64,000 nucleotides of DNA from Xanthostigma xanthostigma (GCA_963575645.1 OY754464.1:80760948-80824947), one strand, 5' to 3'; shown: positions 21,620 through 34,036, counted from the stretch's first letter. Program-made: numbers and translations. The notes: generated by a model from the letters alone, not told the origin.

Positions 21620-23201
21620 TAATTTTTTAATACAAAATTTAAAACTTTATTTTTACACCACATTATTGTTATAAGTATTTAAATTACTTTAAAAAGTAGT
21701 TTTAAAGAAGGCAAAGTTATCACTAACTCCGCTATATAAGTTTTTTTTCTTTTGAATTGCAATAAAAAAAACAAACAAATATATAAACTGATCGTTTTGT
21801 TAGAATAACTTTTTAAAACTTTTCAAACAACTCCATAAAGTAACTAAATATTTCGATAGATAAATAATTTGTAAATTACAGATGTTCGACAACTGAAGTC
21901 TATAAAATATTATTATTAACTTCAAAATTTTAGTATAGTTAATTTAACACTCAACATTTAAAAAATTTGTGATTTTATAAAATTATAACTCCTTTTAAAT
22001 AGGCAATGTAATGAAATTATTAAAATATTTTTAAAACTAAATTTAGAATTCATTTTTTGTTTAGAGCATTTCCAAAAAAATAAGGCAGTCACATCATATT
22101 TCACAATATAAGCGGCATGGTTTATATGCATAGGACAGGTTGCTTTACATACCCGTCCCATGCATAAAAACTGTACTGCTTATATTATAGTGAAACGTAT
22201 AAAGTGTGACGTCACTACCAATTATTTTGGAATCGTACTATAATATATATATATATAAAAGAGCTTTATTGTCATTGTTATAAAAGTTTACATTGATTTT
22301 TTACAGCTTGGCGGTTCCAGTTCTTCACTTTAACCCGCGCTCATTTTTTTTTTATTGACAGTAATATAATAGATATAATAGATCACAACCTCATAAGCAC
22401 GAAACAAAACAATTTGATTATCACACTTTTTTTAATAGCTGTTTTTCTGATTCGTCTTCGATTGAACTTTAAAGCGATTTCCGCTGATTTTCGGTACCAC
22501 AAAAATAATTGCCATGTTGGCTTTTTCTCCGTTAGAATGTAATTGTTTAAAAAAAAATACTAAACAAATGAATCTGCAATTATTCAATCGCAAAAAAGCC
22601 AAATGCAATTCGATTGTTTAACAGCACCGACCGTTGTCAGGTTCGCAAGCGCCGTTCAACTGTTCCAGTTTACGGTTGCATTTGTTTTTAAATCGTGAGA
22701 TATGACAACAGAAGCCTCACAACGCACCCCGTCCTCTCGCGGCGACGTCTGTCGAGCGACATGTGCTTGTCACGACGCCTTCCAACGTCTTCAGTCGCAC
22801 AACTACCTGAATTCGGTAATAACCCGACATAAAGCGCACGCTCTGCTTTTATTTTATTATTTTTTGAAGTGAAATTTCTCTGTTCGCGGGAATGGAGAAA
22901 ATTTTGTAACAGGACTTGCTCACGAAAGTGACGTCACGCGAATACTTAAAACACTAAAGTATTTTATCATCACGGTAACAACAATTTTGCTAAATAGTAG
23001 AATATGGCTAAATAGGCAAGATGACAGAATTTGAAATCCCGTTCTATAATGCAGCTACACGTCTACTATTTCCGAAAAAAAACATTATTTCAGCAATTAA
23101 TTAAAATTTAACGCAAATTATTGCATTTTTATCTTTCTGATTTGAAGTAACCGCCAAAAACGCTTGTGACGTCACGCCTTAGTGACAGCTATATATTTAT
23201 G
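21620..23201. other. Non-coding stretch, nothing recognised
   Basis: AT-rich with a slightly GC-richer patch at 22620-22800. No exon, RNA gene or clear repeat end found. Confidence 0.45.
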
Positions 23202-23209
23202 GGTGTAGA

Positions 23210-23624
23210 CAGCGCTGGATTTACACTAGGGGCAGTAGGGGCTAGTGCCCAGGGCGGCAAATTGTCAAGGGCGGCAAAATTTGGAACGTGGAAAAAACAT
23301 TTTTCGCGTTACAGAAAATTCTGCGAAAAGTGTGATCGTGTTGAAATTATAAATATTTTTTTTCCAGTCAGACGCGATTGCCTTTAAAAATATCTCGCAA
23401 TTGATGAGCAATTGTTTTGTTTGTCAATTTATGATTTTTAATACGAAAAAGAATGTTTTTTGTCTAATTATCCCATTAGTAAAAAAAGACTTTTGACATA
23501 AGAATCTTTTTATTTATTTGAAAATTGTATACCTTACCTTTACTCTACTTTATGTAGGATTTAGATAATGGGGCGGCATTTTTCACGCTGCCCCAGGGCG
23601 GCACTTAGAGTAAATCCGGCCCTA
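23210..23624. mobile_element. hAT MITE with exact 8-bp TSD
   Basis: GGTGTAGA flanks both sides (23202-23209 and 23625-23632). Inverted ends are CAGCGCTGGATTTAC against TAGGGCCGGATTTAC. Both subterminal regions carry GGGCGGCA words. Length 415 bp, non-autonomous. Confidence 0.9.
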
Positions 23625-23864
23625 GGTGTAGAACTGTGGTGCAGAGGTATTTCGTAGAAAGGTATGTAAATTTACTTAAAGATACGATTTATATTAAGTA
23701 TTTTCTTAAAAGTAGGTACTCAGTAGTAAAAATAGTATGGCTGTCTTTAGTTGCAAGTTAATTAACCTCAAAAATAACCTATAAGTGTTATAAAATATCC
23801 CAAAAACGAAAAAACAACAAATCAAATAACATTATTACACTTTTCATTAACATACAGAGTGATT

Positions 23865-24340
23865 TTTAAGTTGATTATTTCTTTTAACAGTGTGTAGAAA
23901 TCAAATAGACGAGCAAATATTTCAACTAACTTTTTGTCAAAACACAAAAATGAAAGTGGAACGAGTTTTTAAAGTTTTATTAAATTTTGAGTTCGGTCCT
24001 GGCGTTATGTTATGTCACTATGGAAATATGTTATGTCATTATCAAGTATTCACAGAAACTGTTCGAAGATGTCACCGTTTTGTTGGACACAAAGATGCGT
24101 GCGTCGTAGCCATGCTTCTGTACATGCTTAAGGGCCTTCCGCGAATTATTTGGGATGCATTTCCGATTCGTGCTATCATTTCTTCGCGTGTGTTAACCGG
24201 GCTTTAGAATTTATTAAATAAAATTTTAAAAATTTTAATTAAAGGCTGTTTCTCTCTTATTTTTGAGTTTTGATAAAAACGTTACTTAAAATATTTTATT
24301 TCTACACGCTGTCAAAAAAGAAGAATCAACTTAAAAATAT
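23865..24340. mobile_element. Mariner-type MITE, copy 1
   Basis: Left end CAGAGTGATTTTTAAGTTGA and its inverse at the right, preceded by TA. The terminal inverted repeats continue for about 65 bases (AAATCAAATAGACGA on the left). A second copy lies at 43084-43560. An internal reading frame of ~100 codons is partly shared between copies but broken in the second, so it is not supported as a gene. Confidence 0.75.
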
Positions 24341-24369
24341 ATTTCCACATTAAAATTTTTAAATCTTAC

Positions 24370-27300
24370 CTGATAACTGGAATGTGAAACGTCCCTGGCC
24401 TGGAACCGAGATCTAAGTGGAGGATCCAAAAGGTTGCCAGTAAACCTGGAAAAATAAAATTGACAGTTGTAAAATGTTACTTTTTGTTAACTGCAATCTG
24501 CAGAGTAAATTATTATAATTTATAGACTGTATAAAACTGATAGAAGTAGTTCAGAACCGTCAGAGCTGCAACATAATACAGTGGAGTCCCGCTAATCTAA
24601 ACGTCGGCCTAGTTCCTAGACGTTTCGGTAAGGGGAGAGGAAATTTTTTACTTCGCAAAATACATACAGTATGTAAACACGTAAGGTACACATAGGGAAA
24701 TTAACATTGGGACAAAATGACTGGATCAGAGTGAGCCTTGAAATCTTGTTTTTCAATTTGACAGATAATATTCTTTTGCAAAATGAATGTGTATACTAGC
24801 GAAGAAAATATTCAAATGATTACAACATAATCGGACTTTTTTTATCAATGGGACATTAAATTCCCAAAAATACTTAAATATGGTGCGAGATCAAATATCT
24901 CCGCCTATTCGTGTTGAACCTAAAGACATTGGGTCACTGATTTACCAACGCGCATACGTCATACCAGTCAGACAATTTTTGAATGAAATGTTTCCAAACA
25001 GATGGAGTTGTTTTTTTGTTTTATTTTTGTACAAAAAAATTAAAATAATGATTTATAAGAGCTTTTTATTATTAAAAAAGCCAAGTAAAATAAAAATAAA
25101 TCAAAATAAAATAGAAATCCTCAAGATTACCACGATAATTCAATAGAAATAACAATTAATGCAGTCATGGCTAACTCTGAGCCAAGTATTTTTTCCCAAT
25201 GTTAATTTCCCTATGTGCACCTTACGCGTTTACATACTGTATAGGACGTTTTTTTTTGTTTTCCAATTAAATTTACATGGTATAATCGACTTTCCGATAA
25301 TAAAGCATATTTGCAACAGTATTTCACATTCTCCGAGAGCCAATTTTACATCCGGTATAATTGGTATACGAGAGCTATGTCAAAGAGTGAAATAAGGTGA
25401 AATTTTTCCAATAATTTATCTTTGTTGTAAGTCATAGAAGTTTTTCTATTTTGGTACATTTGTTAAAATCGGAAATTTCGTTAATCATAATTAATTAAAT
25501 ATCATAAATGAATAATTTCGCTACGGAACAAGAAAGTAAAGTTTTAAATATACAAATTATAGCTATTTCTTTGTAGATTTGCGGTTTTACGTTGTCGTTC
25601 CGTAACGAAACTAATAATTAAATCACAAATAAATAAAATTATCGACCAATTTTTACATATTATATATTAACAAAAATTATAAAATTATAATTCAATAGAT
25701 GACGTTTTGGTCCGAATTTAGAATTTCTTCCGAAATAATCTAAAAAATATAAAAATTAATTAGTATCTACTTATTTTCTAATCTAATTAGAAAATAAGTA
25801 GATACTAATTAATTTTTATATTTTTTAGTTTATTTTTGAAGAAGATCTAAATCTAGACCGAAACGTCATCTATTGAAATATTGAATTATAATTTGTAATT
25901 TTTGTTAATATATACAGTAGAGACGCGTTAATCCGAACCTTCATAATCCGGCTTCTTTGGTAATTCGGACAGTCGTTTGATAGTATTATGTACATTGTAG
26001 TCCGGATTTTTCCAGTTTCAGTAATCCGGATCATGATACTTAGTTATTAGGTAGCTGTACCGGCACTATTTGCGTCAACACTATTGGCCGGCGGTGTGTT
26101 ACAAACATATTTGTTGCCGGAGAAGTGAGAGAAATTAGGTGGTTTTAGTATGTATGTAGTCGTTGTCAAACTCAGATAGAATTACATAGAGAACGCACTA
26201 TGGCGCCGCGTAAACGATCACACGATACTTTATCACTGCAAGTAAAAAACGAAATTCTTGACAAATAAAAAAAGGGAGCCTCAAATAAACAGTTAGCCGC
26301 AAAATATGAGCATTTTAGTTTGTTTTCTTGATAATTAAAATTACATCCAGTAATCCGCACATTTTGATAATCCGGATCAGCTGTGTTTTAATTAGTCCGG
26401 ATTATCGCGTCTCTACTGTAGTCTGAAAAAATTGGTCGATAATTTTATTTATTTGATGAGTTCTATTCAGAAGTTAATCAAAGATTTGAATTAAATCACA
26501 ATATTGGAACGTACTTGGGAACAGGCAATCCAAGGGCAATTACTCTAAAATCTTCGTTCACACGTACGAGCTTCCATTTTTCCAGTTCTTCCTTACCGTG
26601 CTCCTAAAAATATAAAATAATAAAAACTATCGTGACAGAAAACATCTATAATTATTTTTGAGAAGTAAAAATCCAACGCCTGCTCTGTTACTTTGTACTT
26701 ACGTACATGATTTAAAAAAAACGTACCTCAAGTAATTTATCGTATCTTTCAGCAGGAATAAGTAGCCGTCCATCTTCCAGATGCATTTCTCTATTTTCAA
26801 GCAAATTGTTCAAAACAGGTAAGACATTTCTTTCAGCTTTTTCAATACCCTCCAAAACCAAAACTCGTCCTTCTATCGCAGCACGGACGGCGCTCTAAAA
26901 AAAAGCCATTCGAGTTATCTTAAAAAATAAGTCCAAAAATTAATTTTGAAACTCAGTAACGCTGCATTCTAAATACAAGACGTTTCTACAGTAAACTTAT
27001 TTCCAAAACGTAAAGCAATAAGTATTACATAGTCTAATTGAGGCACATTAAACATAATACAAAGAAATAAAAAGCTTTTAAATTAGACTGTACGAACCTG
27101 ATCGAAGTATTTAGCCGTTCCACTTATGATTTCCCTTCTCTGTTTTAAGTCCGATTCGGTCGTATCTCTGGAAAGGGCTATATATTCCAATTCACGTTTG
27201 GTTAACTCTAAATATTGTAGTGCAAGAAGTCTTCTTCCTGGTCCAGGCGCTCCCAAAAGAAACATATCTTGACCAAGCAAGTCTTTTTGCAGCATCCATC

Positions 27301-27600
27301 GAAGATGATAGATGGTTGTCTGTGATAAATCATGCAACGATACTGTAAAAAAAAACGTAGATGCGTAAGAATTCGTGTTTTTATTATAAAGAAAACAAGA
27401 ACTTAAATCAACATACAATACTTTGTCGGAACATATTCCGGCCGTTTTGGTACTTTTAACTCCTTCGATATCTCACCGATAGTGACCTTTGTTTCGGTGG
27501 AACATAACCGAAGCGTAACCGTTGTTTCGCCATGTTTAATGTGTTTAAATGCACGCAGAAGTACATTAATTCGTCTTAAAGCGACGTTATGTGATTGCAT
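24370..27600 (-). CDS. VWA8: VWA8, exons 1-5 (mitochondrial AAA+ ATPase), partial
   Basis: Five minus-strand exons join in frame with GT-AG borders: 27417-27600, 27098-27342, 26727-26894, 26515-26603 and 24370-24445, about 253 residues. Key stretches are YHLRWMLQKDLLGQD, GAPGPGRRLLALQYLELTKR, ALSRDTTESDLKQRREI, LPVLNNLLENREMHLEDGR and NLLDPPLRSRFQARD. These match the N-terminal AAA+ region of VWA8, a dynein-like mitochondrial ATPase; the first ~25 residues are basic, like an import presequence. GAPGPGRR replaces a classical Walker A, as in animal VWA8. ATG 27600 (MQSHNV) is preferred to 27642. Later exons are not found in the 24 kb below. Confidence 0.88.
24667..25239 (+). mobile_element. Deleted Tc1/mariner-like element in a VWA8 intron
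   Basis: TA duplications at 24665-24666 and 25240-25241 flank ends CAGTATGTAAACACGTAAGG and the inverse of CAGTATGTAAACGCGTAAGG; the TIRs run for about 75 bases. A frame at 24880 includes VRQFLNEMFPNRW, which recalls the VREFLN-FP-RWIGR region of mariner-like transposases. The catalytic core is missing. The element sits in the intron between VWA8 exons 4 and 5. Confidence 0.8.
25290..25398 (+). pseudogene. Fragment with conserved peptide, unknown repeat
   Basis: The frame here reads IKHICNSISHSPRANF. A diverged copy at 61680-61765 (minus strand) reads IKHFCNSVSHRPRAKF. Both end in a stop soon after. Amino-acid conservation between the copies suggests the end of a transposon-encoded protein that I cannot name. 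Confidence 0.4.
25742..25826. repeat. Near-perfect palindrome at foldback centre
   Basis: Two ~38-base arms mirror each other around TCTAATCTAATTAGA. As RNA or single-stranded DNA this would form a long AU-rich hairpin. Confidence 0.85.
25915..26418 (+). mobile_element. pogo/Tigger-like deletion derivative
   Basis: Ends CAGTAGAGACGCG and the inverse are flanked by TA on both sides. A remnant frame on the plus strand from 26200 reads APRKRSHDTLSLQVKNEILD, a stop, then KKGASNKQLAAKYE. This is the start of the CENP-B/pogo-type helix-turn-helix, so the element is a dead derivative of a Tigger-like transposon. Length 504 bp. Confidence 0.88.
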
Positions 27601-29868
27601 TTTAGACTTATTCAATAAATTATAAAAACATTTCACGCACAAGTTGTTCTACATACAACACTTTCTAGGTTATGTTCAATTTCATGTTAGAATCATAAAC
27701 AAGTGACAGCTGATCAGAGTCCAACTTGTCAAAAGAGTGGCGCTTCGTGACGTAATCAAATACAAATATTTAAATTTATACAAGTCATGATTCTGATTAA
27801 AAAAATCAACTTTTTTATAGTCATGATTGAATTTTTTTTTTATTTTATTTTTTTAAAATCGTCCAAATCGATTACTTCAAAAATAAAAACGCTTTACATA
27901 TATATATTTTAAAAAGTTAGTTACAATTATGCCAAACCTACACTTATGTAGTGCATTTTTATTTACTTTTAGGGTTACCTCAGAATGAAAAAAACGTAAC
28001 TCATACTTTATAGGTGACTTTGATGTTCATCTGTCTGTTCGTTAAACTTAAAATTCATTTTTTCCGGCTAGAGGTATTAAATTGAAATTAGTATCAAATA
28101 CTACCGTTTACAATCACATAGTTCTATAAAAAAATACAATAAAAAGACAAGGCCTTACATAAACCCTAAATCAACTCATCACCTGTTGTGTTATAGGTAT
28201 TGTTGATCTGAAAGGCACAAAAGAAGGGTCTCGTAGCACAAGTAAAGGAAAAAATTAATTAAAAAACCATTAATTTCTAATTCTATGCAGAATTATTCAG
28301 CCACCATAAATTAATTTTGATCAGATATGAACTGATGATAATACCTTTGCTGTTTGCAGATTTTGCGGTCAATAATTAATTCAGAGGAAAATAATAATAA
28401 TTATTCTAATGGTACAGAAGTCTGAGCGCGCGAGCCGGTTTTTTAAGTTCTATAAATTTTCTGCAGTCTCTGAATGAATAGATACTATTTTTACTAAATT
28501 ACATAGAATCTTTTACGACATTTTAGATCAGTCAATTTATTTTTAGTTTATCTTCTAATAATATGCATGTATTCATAAAAAATAACCTTAAAAAATATTA
28601 TATAAATTAACAAACAGTTGAGTGTCGGTTATTTTAATTGTTTTTTGGTACGTAATACAACCGTTTTACTCGGATTAAACGAAGTAGGTATGTATAAAGT
28701 TTATTTTATAAAAGTTATAAGTAATTATTTAATTTACATTTTTGTGCATTCGGGTAAATGTTAATCAATAACAGTCGAGTTATCTTAATTTATTATAATA
28801 ATAATCACAGATATGTGAACTTTGAATCTGGATTTCCGAAAATGTACTTTATACTTTAACAACGTCGCCAAATCAAAACACTTAAATTTTTATCTCCACA
28901 TTCAAAACTAGCAACAAATTAGTAATACTCTTAGTTCGTCTTATAAAATATAAATTATTATTTTATTGTCGGTTGTGTTGGTTAGTGTGAAAAATATGTT
29001 TACATAAAAAAAAAGAAAAATAATAACAATAATATTATGTATAAATAAAAAAAATCGCGCATCGTTGAGATCAAAGAACTTTCATTTGTTCTAAGCAACT
29101 ATTTTAAATTTAATCAGAGTAATATATACAATATTATTTGTTGATCGAATCACATGCAGACAAAATGATGTAATATTTTACAAAAAAATTAAGTTCTAGA
29201 AATAGTTACTCTGTAATCTATTCTGAAAATAGAATGTCTGTTTAAAAATATACACAGAATCTAAATATAAGTGAATTCATAAAAAGCGAATATAACCATA
29301 AAAAACAATTTATACATGATCTCGATCGATTCGAATTTGTTTTTAAAACAATTTTCGGTGACATTTTTACTAATCTCTTAAAACAAACAATAAAAATATT
29401 TAAAAACTACACATTTTCAACGTGATAAGAAAGTCAGTGCGCGCGCATCTTTGACTGTGACAAAAGCATAGCGACAATCAACGACTTCCACATATCAATC
29501 GTTTCTGTCTCGCATGTTAGTTTTACAGCTATTTTAAATGGAATGCGAGACGTTTCTCAGAGTACGACAGAGTAACATAATTAATATATTCTATCTATAT
29601 CCGTCTCTTTTAATAAACTTTTATTGATACTAAAAAAATAAAGATGAAAATAGGTAATCTGATAGACGTATCACATACATAATAATGTCTATTTCTGCTA
29701 CAAACTGTGACACACTTGTTTATTTCGTGCGTGTTTTGTTATACGTCTAGTGTGTTTTTTTTTTGTTTCTGGACAGTAAAGTTAAGGTGTAATTCGTGCT
29801 CCTGACACGTTCCAAATGACTGACTGTGTATAACATCGGTGTTCGTAAACTATTTCGGTCGTTATCGA
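27601..29868. promoter_or_regulatory. Intergenic region between two divergent genes
   Basis: The start codon of VWA8 (27600, minus) and the candidate first exon at 29869 (plus) point away from each other. Both promoters must therefore lie in these 2.3 kb. I see no unambiguous TATA box or named motif. Patches rich in CpG occur near 28420-28440 and 29430-29550. Confidence 0.45.
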
Positions 29869-30001
29869 ATGACCTTTGGCCGGATGGCGGACAATCAACA
29901 ACAACAGGTGATGATGGTGGGTCAACAACCATCTCCGTCGGTAATTGTGGCCACCTCTTCTGCCACCATGTCACAGGGATCAGTTTCGTCCGATTGTGAC
30001 G
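29869..30001 (+). CDS. Candidate first coding exon, unknown gene
   Basis: A short frame starts with ATG at 29869 and has a second ATG 15 bases on in a better context (CGGATGGCGG). It reads MADNQQQQVMMVGQQPSP and continues as a Ser/Ala/Thr-rich segment to a near-consensus splice donor at 30002 (GACG/gtgagt). A Gln/Ser-rich N-terminus is common in nuclear proteins and kinases, so it does not identify the gene. No matching second exon was recognised downstream. It could also be non-coding. Confidence 0.45.
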
Positions 30002-30742
30002 GTGAGTCCAATAAATTTCATAAAAGTACACTATTTTATTAACTTGTTGCCGTGCTAATAGGGTTCGTCCGCACACGTCTTCTGTTCTTGTTCCTCTTTG
30101 AACACGTGACCAATTTGTGGCTACGACTATGTATTAATTTATTAAGGGACTCGCCCTCTCAGATCTTCCCTCGTACGAACACGTGATCTGATATGCTTAT
30201 GAATGAATTGCGTTCAGGTCCACCTTACAATTTGACTATTTCCGTATTTCGACCTTGAACGAGTTTTTTTATATTCGTGAAAAGCGACTTGAAAACTGAC
30301 CTTCCTTTAAATTATAAAAAAACATTGATCTATGAATAAAACATCCTTTTTAAAATAGATAATTGGGTAGCCAAAATTATAATAAATAGACAAATAAAAA
30401 ATGTCTTTTTAAATAAAAATTGTGTTGTTGCACTTATTACTGCGGTGCATCTATGTATCAATGATATAATAAGTGTTATCTATTCTTTGATAAATAAAAT
30501 ATGCCGAACATATTCAAGGGTGAAAACTAAATTTGTATTTGATATCTAGCAGCTATTAACTGAAACAATAATAACAATTATTATAGAAAATACAACAATT
30601 TTGTCACTTCTTAACGACAACAATTTTTTTATTAAATTAATATTTTGGGCGCAAAGCTCCGATCTTCAGCAAGAACTAAATATACAATTCGAGATCTAGC
30701 TAAAGTTTGCTATCAACAGTTTGAGCTCTCTTGCATGATGTA
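30002..30742. other. Probable intron sequence, nothing recognised
   Basis: Follows the strong donor at 30002. AT-rich, no further exon, RNA gene or repeat end identified. Confidence 0.4.
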
Positions 30743-31347
30743 AAAAAATTGGTTGTCTGTAAAGTCGGTTTACGGACGATAGTTTTACGTGATAACGTAT
30801 TCCGTAATACATAACCTAAATTTATATAATAATTATAATAATTCGAATCTATGATATTGCATCTTTCGCTTCAAATTTAGGTTAATTTTATTTATTTAAA
30901 TTACTCGCCACCTATAATATAATTGTTTTTTTTAACTTTCTTTCTTTCGTATTTATTTTAAGTCTCAAAGATTACCTGTCATAATATTTTGAAAACAATT
31001 GTTTCACTGTTTATATAAAATTCCAAAACCTACTTACAATATTTAAGTATTTTCATACGTCAAAAAATTGATTTTTATAATGATAAAATTTGTAAGAAAA
31101 CGATTTTTTCGAGAGATGAGACCTAGCTAAAACGATTTTTTGCCCCCCAAAATCTCTTTTCAGTAAATTTCATCCAAATCGTTAGGGCCGTTTTCGAGAA
31201 AAGCACGCACAGGGTCAGGCGGAACGTTACGAACGTTAGGAACGTTACGACCGTTAGGAACGTTACACTTTTTCGTGCATGCAGCCGGTGTTTTATCAAT
31301 TTATAAGATTGGTGATTCATCAATTTATAAGACGTTATCACGTCAAA
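30743..31347 (+). mobile_element. HINE/Helentron-like element, copy 2
   Basis: Ends as in copy 1 with ACGTGATAACGT and ACGTTATCACGT. It shares most of its ~300-base interior with copy 6 (58470-59053, opposite strand), so these two are recent relatives. The right end has two tandem copies of the CATCAATTTATAAGA segment. Confidence 0.7.
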
Positions 31348-31389
31348 AAACAGTTACAAATCAATGGCGTAGCTACGTAACCAGGTGCA

Positions 31390-31580
31390 AAAATGAAATT
31401 GGGGCCCTATCTACGACCATTTCAAATCCTTTCCCCTCAACTAAAAATGTTACAGATCTCCCGACACTATTTTTAAGTGTAAAGGGTTCGGGTAAGCGCC
31501 AAATGAAGTACCAAAAATTACTACAGAATTTACTGGCGAATTTTTCGAAAAAATATTTTGACTACGCGCAAAAGATTACG
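31390..31580 (+). repeat. Single diverged arm of the hairpin element at 50904
   Basis: Shares CAAATC-TTTCCCCTC, TCTCCCGAC-CTATTTTTAA and CGCCAAATGAA in the same order as 50904-51052. The second arm is absent here. Confidence 0.6.
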
Positions 31581-31599
31581 TCATTTTTAATTTTTTTTA

Positions 31600-32582
31600 T
31601 GTGAAACATCTATTGGTGCTTATACACGTAGTAGCTTCTCTGTGTGAGCTGTGTACTACGCGTGCCTTTTTTTAGCGTGCGGGTAAATATTCTTATATAT
31701 TGAACGCTGCTAGATTTGCCTACTAGTTTTCTAGCGCTGGTTTTCATGATTCACACGAGACGTCTTTTCAAGCCAGTTTTGTGAATAAATCTGGTGCGCG
31801 CGCAATGACAGTTCAAATACAAACACAGAGCAAGACGTGTCTGTTGTCTGACTCTGAGCAGAATGACGCCATGTTGGTTTGTGGGCGTTTGTTCAAATCG
31901 CCCACGTGTCAAGATACAGCTCCCTAAATTGGTCCTTGCTCATACCTAGCAGCGAACTTAGCAAGGAAAATAGCCCCTGTTCTAATTTTAAAACTTATTT
32001 TGTGAGCTATCGGGCCAGCCAGCTTCGTACCCAGCGTAGCGGCCAGCAGAAGTCCAAGCAGCGTTTCTAGCCTCGTGTGCAGCGGTCTTAATTAATGGTA
32101 CTGCATTTTACAAATGGCGTCGGGACAGTTGAAACCGTTTTTAATCTATAGGAGAAATGATTTCAGATGAAGAGCGCAGAGGGTGTTTGCACTTAATTAT
32201 GTACAGAGATGAAACGTTTACTTAATTTGAATAAATAGAAATTTATGTTTACTCAGTAACTCATTTGAAAACAACTGTGTTTATGCATATAAAATAAAAT
32301 TATTACAACATAATTCCATTATTGTTAGTTCGAGATGAACCGAAAACCTAATTAATTGTTCGCAGTATGAAATGTGCCACAATCAATAATTGTTTGCAAT
32401 TTGAAATGTGCCAGAAGTAAACAAGTGTGGCATCCGCACTTGTATCAATAAATGTATATTTGATGATTTTAATATCATACTCAATTAGCAGTGTCTATAG
32501 TTGAACGTACGATATAAAAATACACATACGTTACTCTGCATACTTAGATACCACTGATTTTTTAATAATGGATAACGGATTA
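31600..32582. other. Non-coding stretch, partly GC-richer
   Basis: 31600-32080 has several CpG-containing words but no convincing exon. 32080-32582 is AT-rich with nothing recognised. Confidence 0.35.
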
Positions 32583-33440
32583 CAGGGCCCTCGCGCCCCA
32601 GAGTGCGATGTGTGCGATGCACGCGGGCGGCACATTCAAGGGGCGGCAAATGGCCTAGTTGTATTATGTTTTTTGTACTGTATAGAAAAAATATATAACT
32701 GATATTATATCAACTTTATTTGCATATTCAAGCCTGCGTGAAAACTCTTACGAGTAGTTATTTATTTTTTAATGAAATTCGAATTCGAAATATTTCACGC
32801 GCAGTTTTCAATTCGATAGCTAATTCACATCAGCGCGTAGACAGGGCGCCCCTATCGAGAGACTCCCGCGTATGTTTATATCTTCAATTTTCCTGTCGAT
32901 TCCTGCAAGAGTGCGCTGTGCGAGTGAAGTAAAGTATTTTTCAATCAACAAATACTACTTATTTACGTAAAACTTGTGCACCTGAATGATATAAGTGATA
33001 ATATATTCTTTCCGTCATGTGAGTGTAGTACGGAAAAAATTGCAAGTTAATTCCAGGGGATTCACATTCAATCGTAATGGTTAGTTGGTATTTATGTCTT
33101 TATTAATTGCACTGGTATTCATTTTTCCTAATTGATAAACTAATGATTATTTTGACTTAATGAATTCTCTCAGCTCAGCGGTGAAACTAAATTTTTTTCT
33201 CATTGATAAGTACGACAGGAGAAAAACGCCGTGAAAAATCGCACGGAGTAAACTGTTTTTGTAGAGAACAGTTTACTCCGCGGAGTGATTTTTTTAACGT
33301 GAAGAGAGAATTTTTGAAGTTCACTCTGTAGGTTTTTTAACGTTTTTCAATTTGACATATCGTCTAGTGAGTTTATCCCCAATAAGGGGCGTCAATTATG
33401 AATCCGCACGCGGGCGGCGTGAGGCCTTACGAGGGCCCTG
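32583..33440. mobile_element. hAT-like element with CAGGGCCCTCG ends
   Basis: Begins CAGGGCCCTCG and ends with the inverse CGAGGGCCCTG. Flanks ACGGATTA and AACGGATA are similar, an 8-bp duplication with one shift. Subterminal GGGCGGC words resemble those in the hAT MITE at 23210. It contains a short internal hairpin near 33230-33290 (GGAGTAAACTG and its inverse). No transposase frame. Confidence 0.7.
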
Positions 33441-33810
33441 AACGGATAGATTGTCTATCTTTAACTGGCAATCCGGACTGACTGATATAATGGTTCGAAA
33501 TATGTCAAATCAAACAGTTCACCATAAAATCACACATCAAACATCAGTATAAGTGTATGTTTTGACACTTAGAATTACGTTTCCGCAGAATGACCGTTAT
33601 TCGCTATCAATTCATTAGAGATCAGTGGTGGATACTAATAGGTTTTTTCATTTATGTAATATATCAAGGCCGCTTGTTTTTAATTTTTATTAATGTTGAT
33701 ATTTAATACTAGTTTTTTGCTCGCGATTTCACTAGCCTTTCAAAGTTTACATACATCACTTGAAATAATGTGACAAGTTTCATCAAAATCAATCTAGCCA
33801 TTCTTGAAAT

Positions 33811-34036
33811 AGTATATTACACATCTAGGGAAGTAAAGTAAGAAATGTCTGAGATCACATATAATTGTTGGCCTAGGCGAAGCCGAGGTCAACAAAGATG
33901 TGATCTTAGGCTTTCTTACTTTACTTCCCGTGGTGTGTATACTATTTTTTTGCTCGACGAAGGCAGGAAGAGGCAACTTCGTTTAGCGCAGCGGGACGAA
34001 AGTTGACGCTTTCTGCCCGTCGAGCAAAAAAATACT
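33811..34036. repeat. Two adjacent palindromic units
   Basis: 33811-33943 is a palindrome with arms including GGGAAGTAAAGTAAG and its inverse. It overlaps the start of a second, 33940-34035, with arms TTTTTTTGCTCGACG and CGTCGAGCAAAAAAA. Both are probably short palindromic MITEs. The outer AGTATATTACAC motif recalls the element at 40252-40370. Confidence 0.6.

Larger units (their letters stand above)
25615..26460. mobile_element. Foldback repeat, copy 1, interrupted by a pogo-like MITE
   Basis: Outer ends AAATAAATAAAATTATCGACC and its inverse, with inverted arms of ~115 bases that include ATAGATGACGTTTTGG and CCGAAACGTCATCTAT. A palindrome at 25742-25826 forms the centre. The right arm is split by the TA-flanked element at 25915-26418. 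A second copy is at 38675-39560. Confidence 0.75.

Noticed and set aside
23890-24207. 105-codon frame in mariner-type MITE copy 1
   Set aside because: The second copy at 43084 has a frameshift in it and no transposase motif is present; it is probably chance or a dead remnant.
30761-31345. Ends of the HINE-like family as ordinary terminal inverted repeats of a DNA transposon
   Set aside because: Inverted 12-mers are subterminal, outer ends do not pair, and no target duplication was found at any of the six copies.
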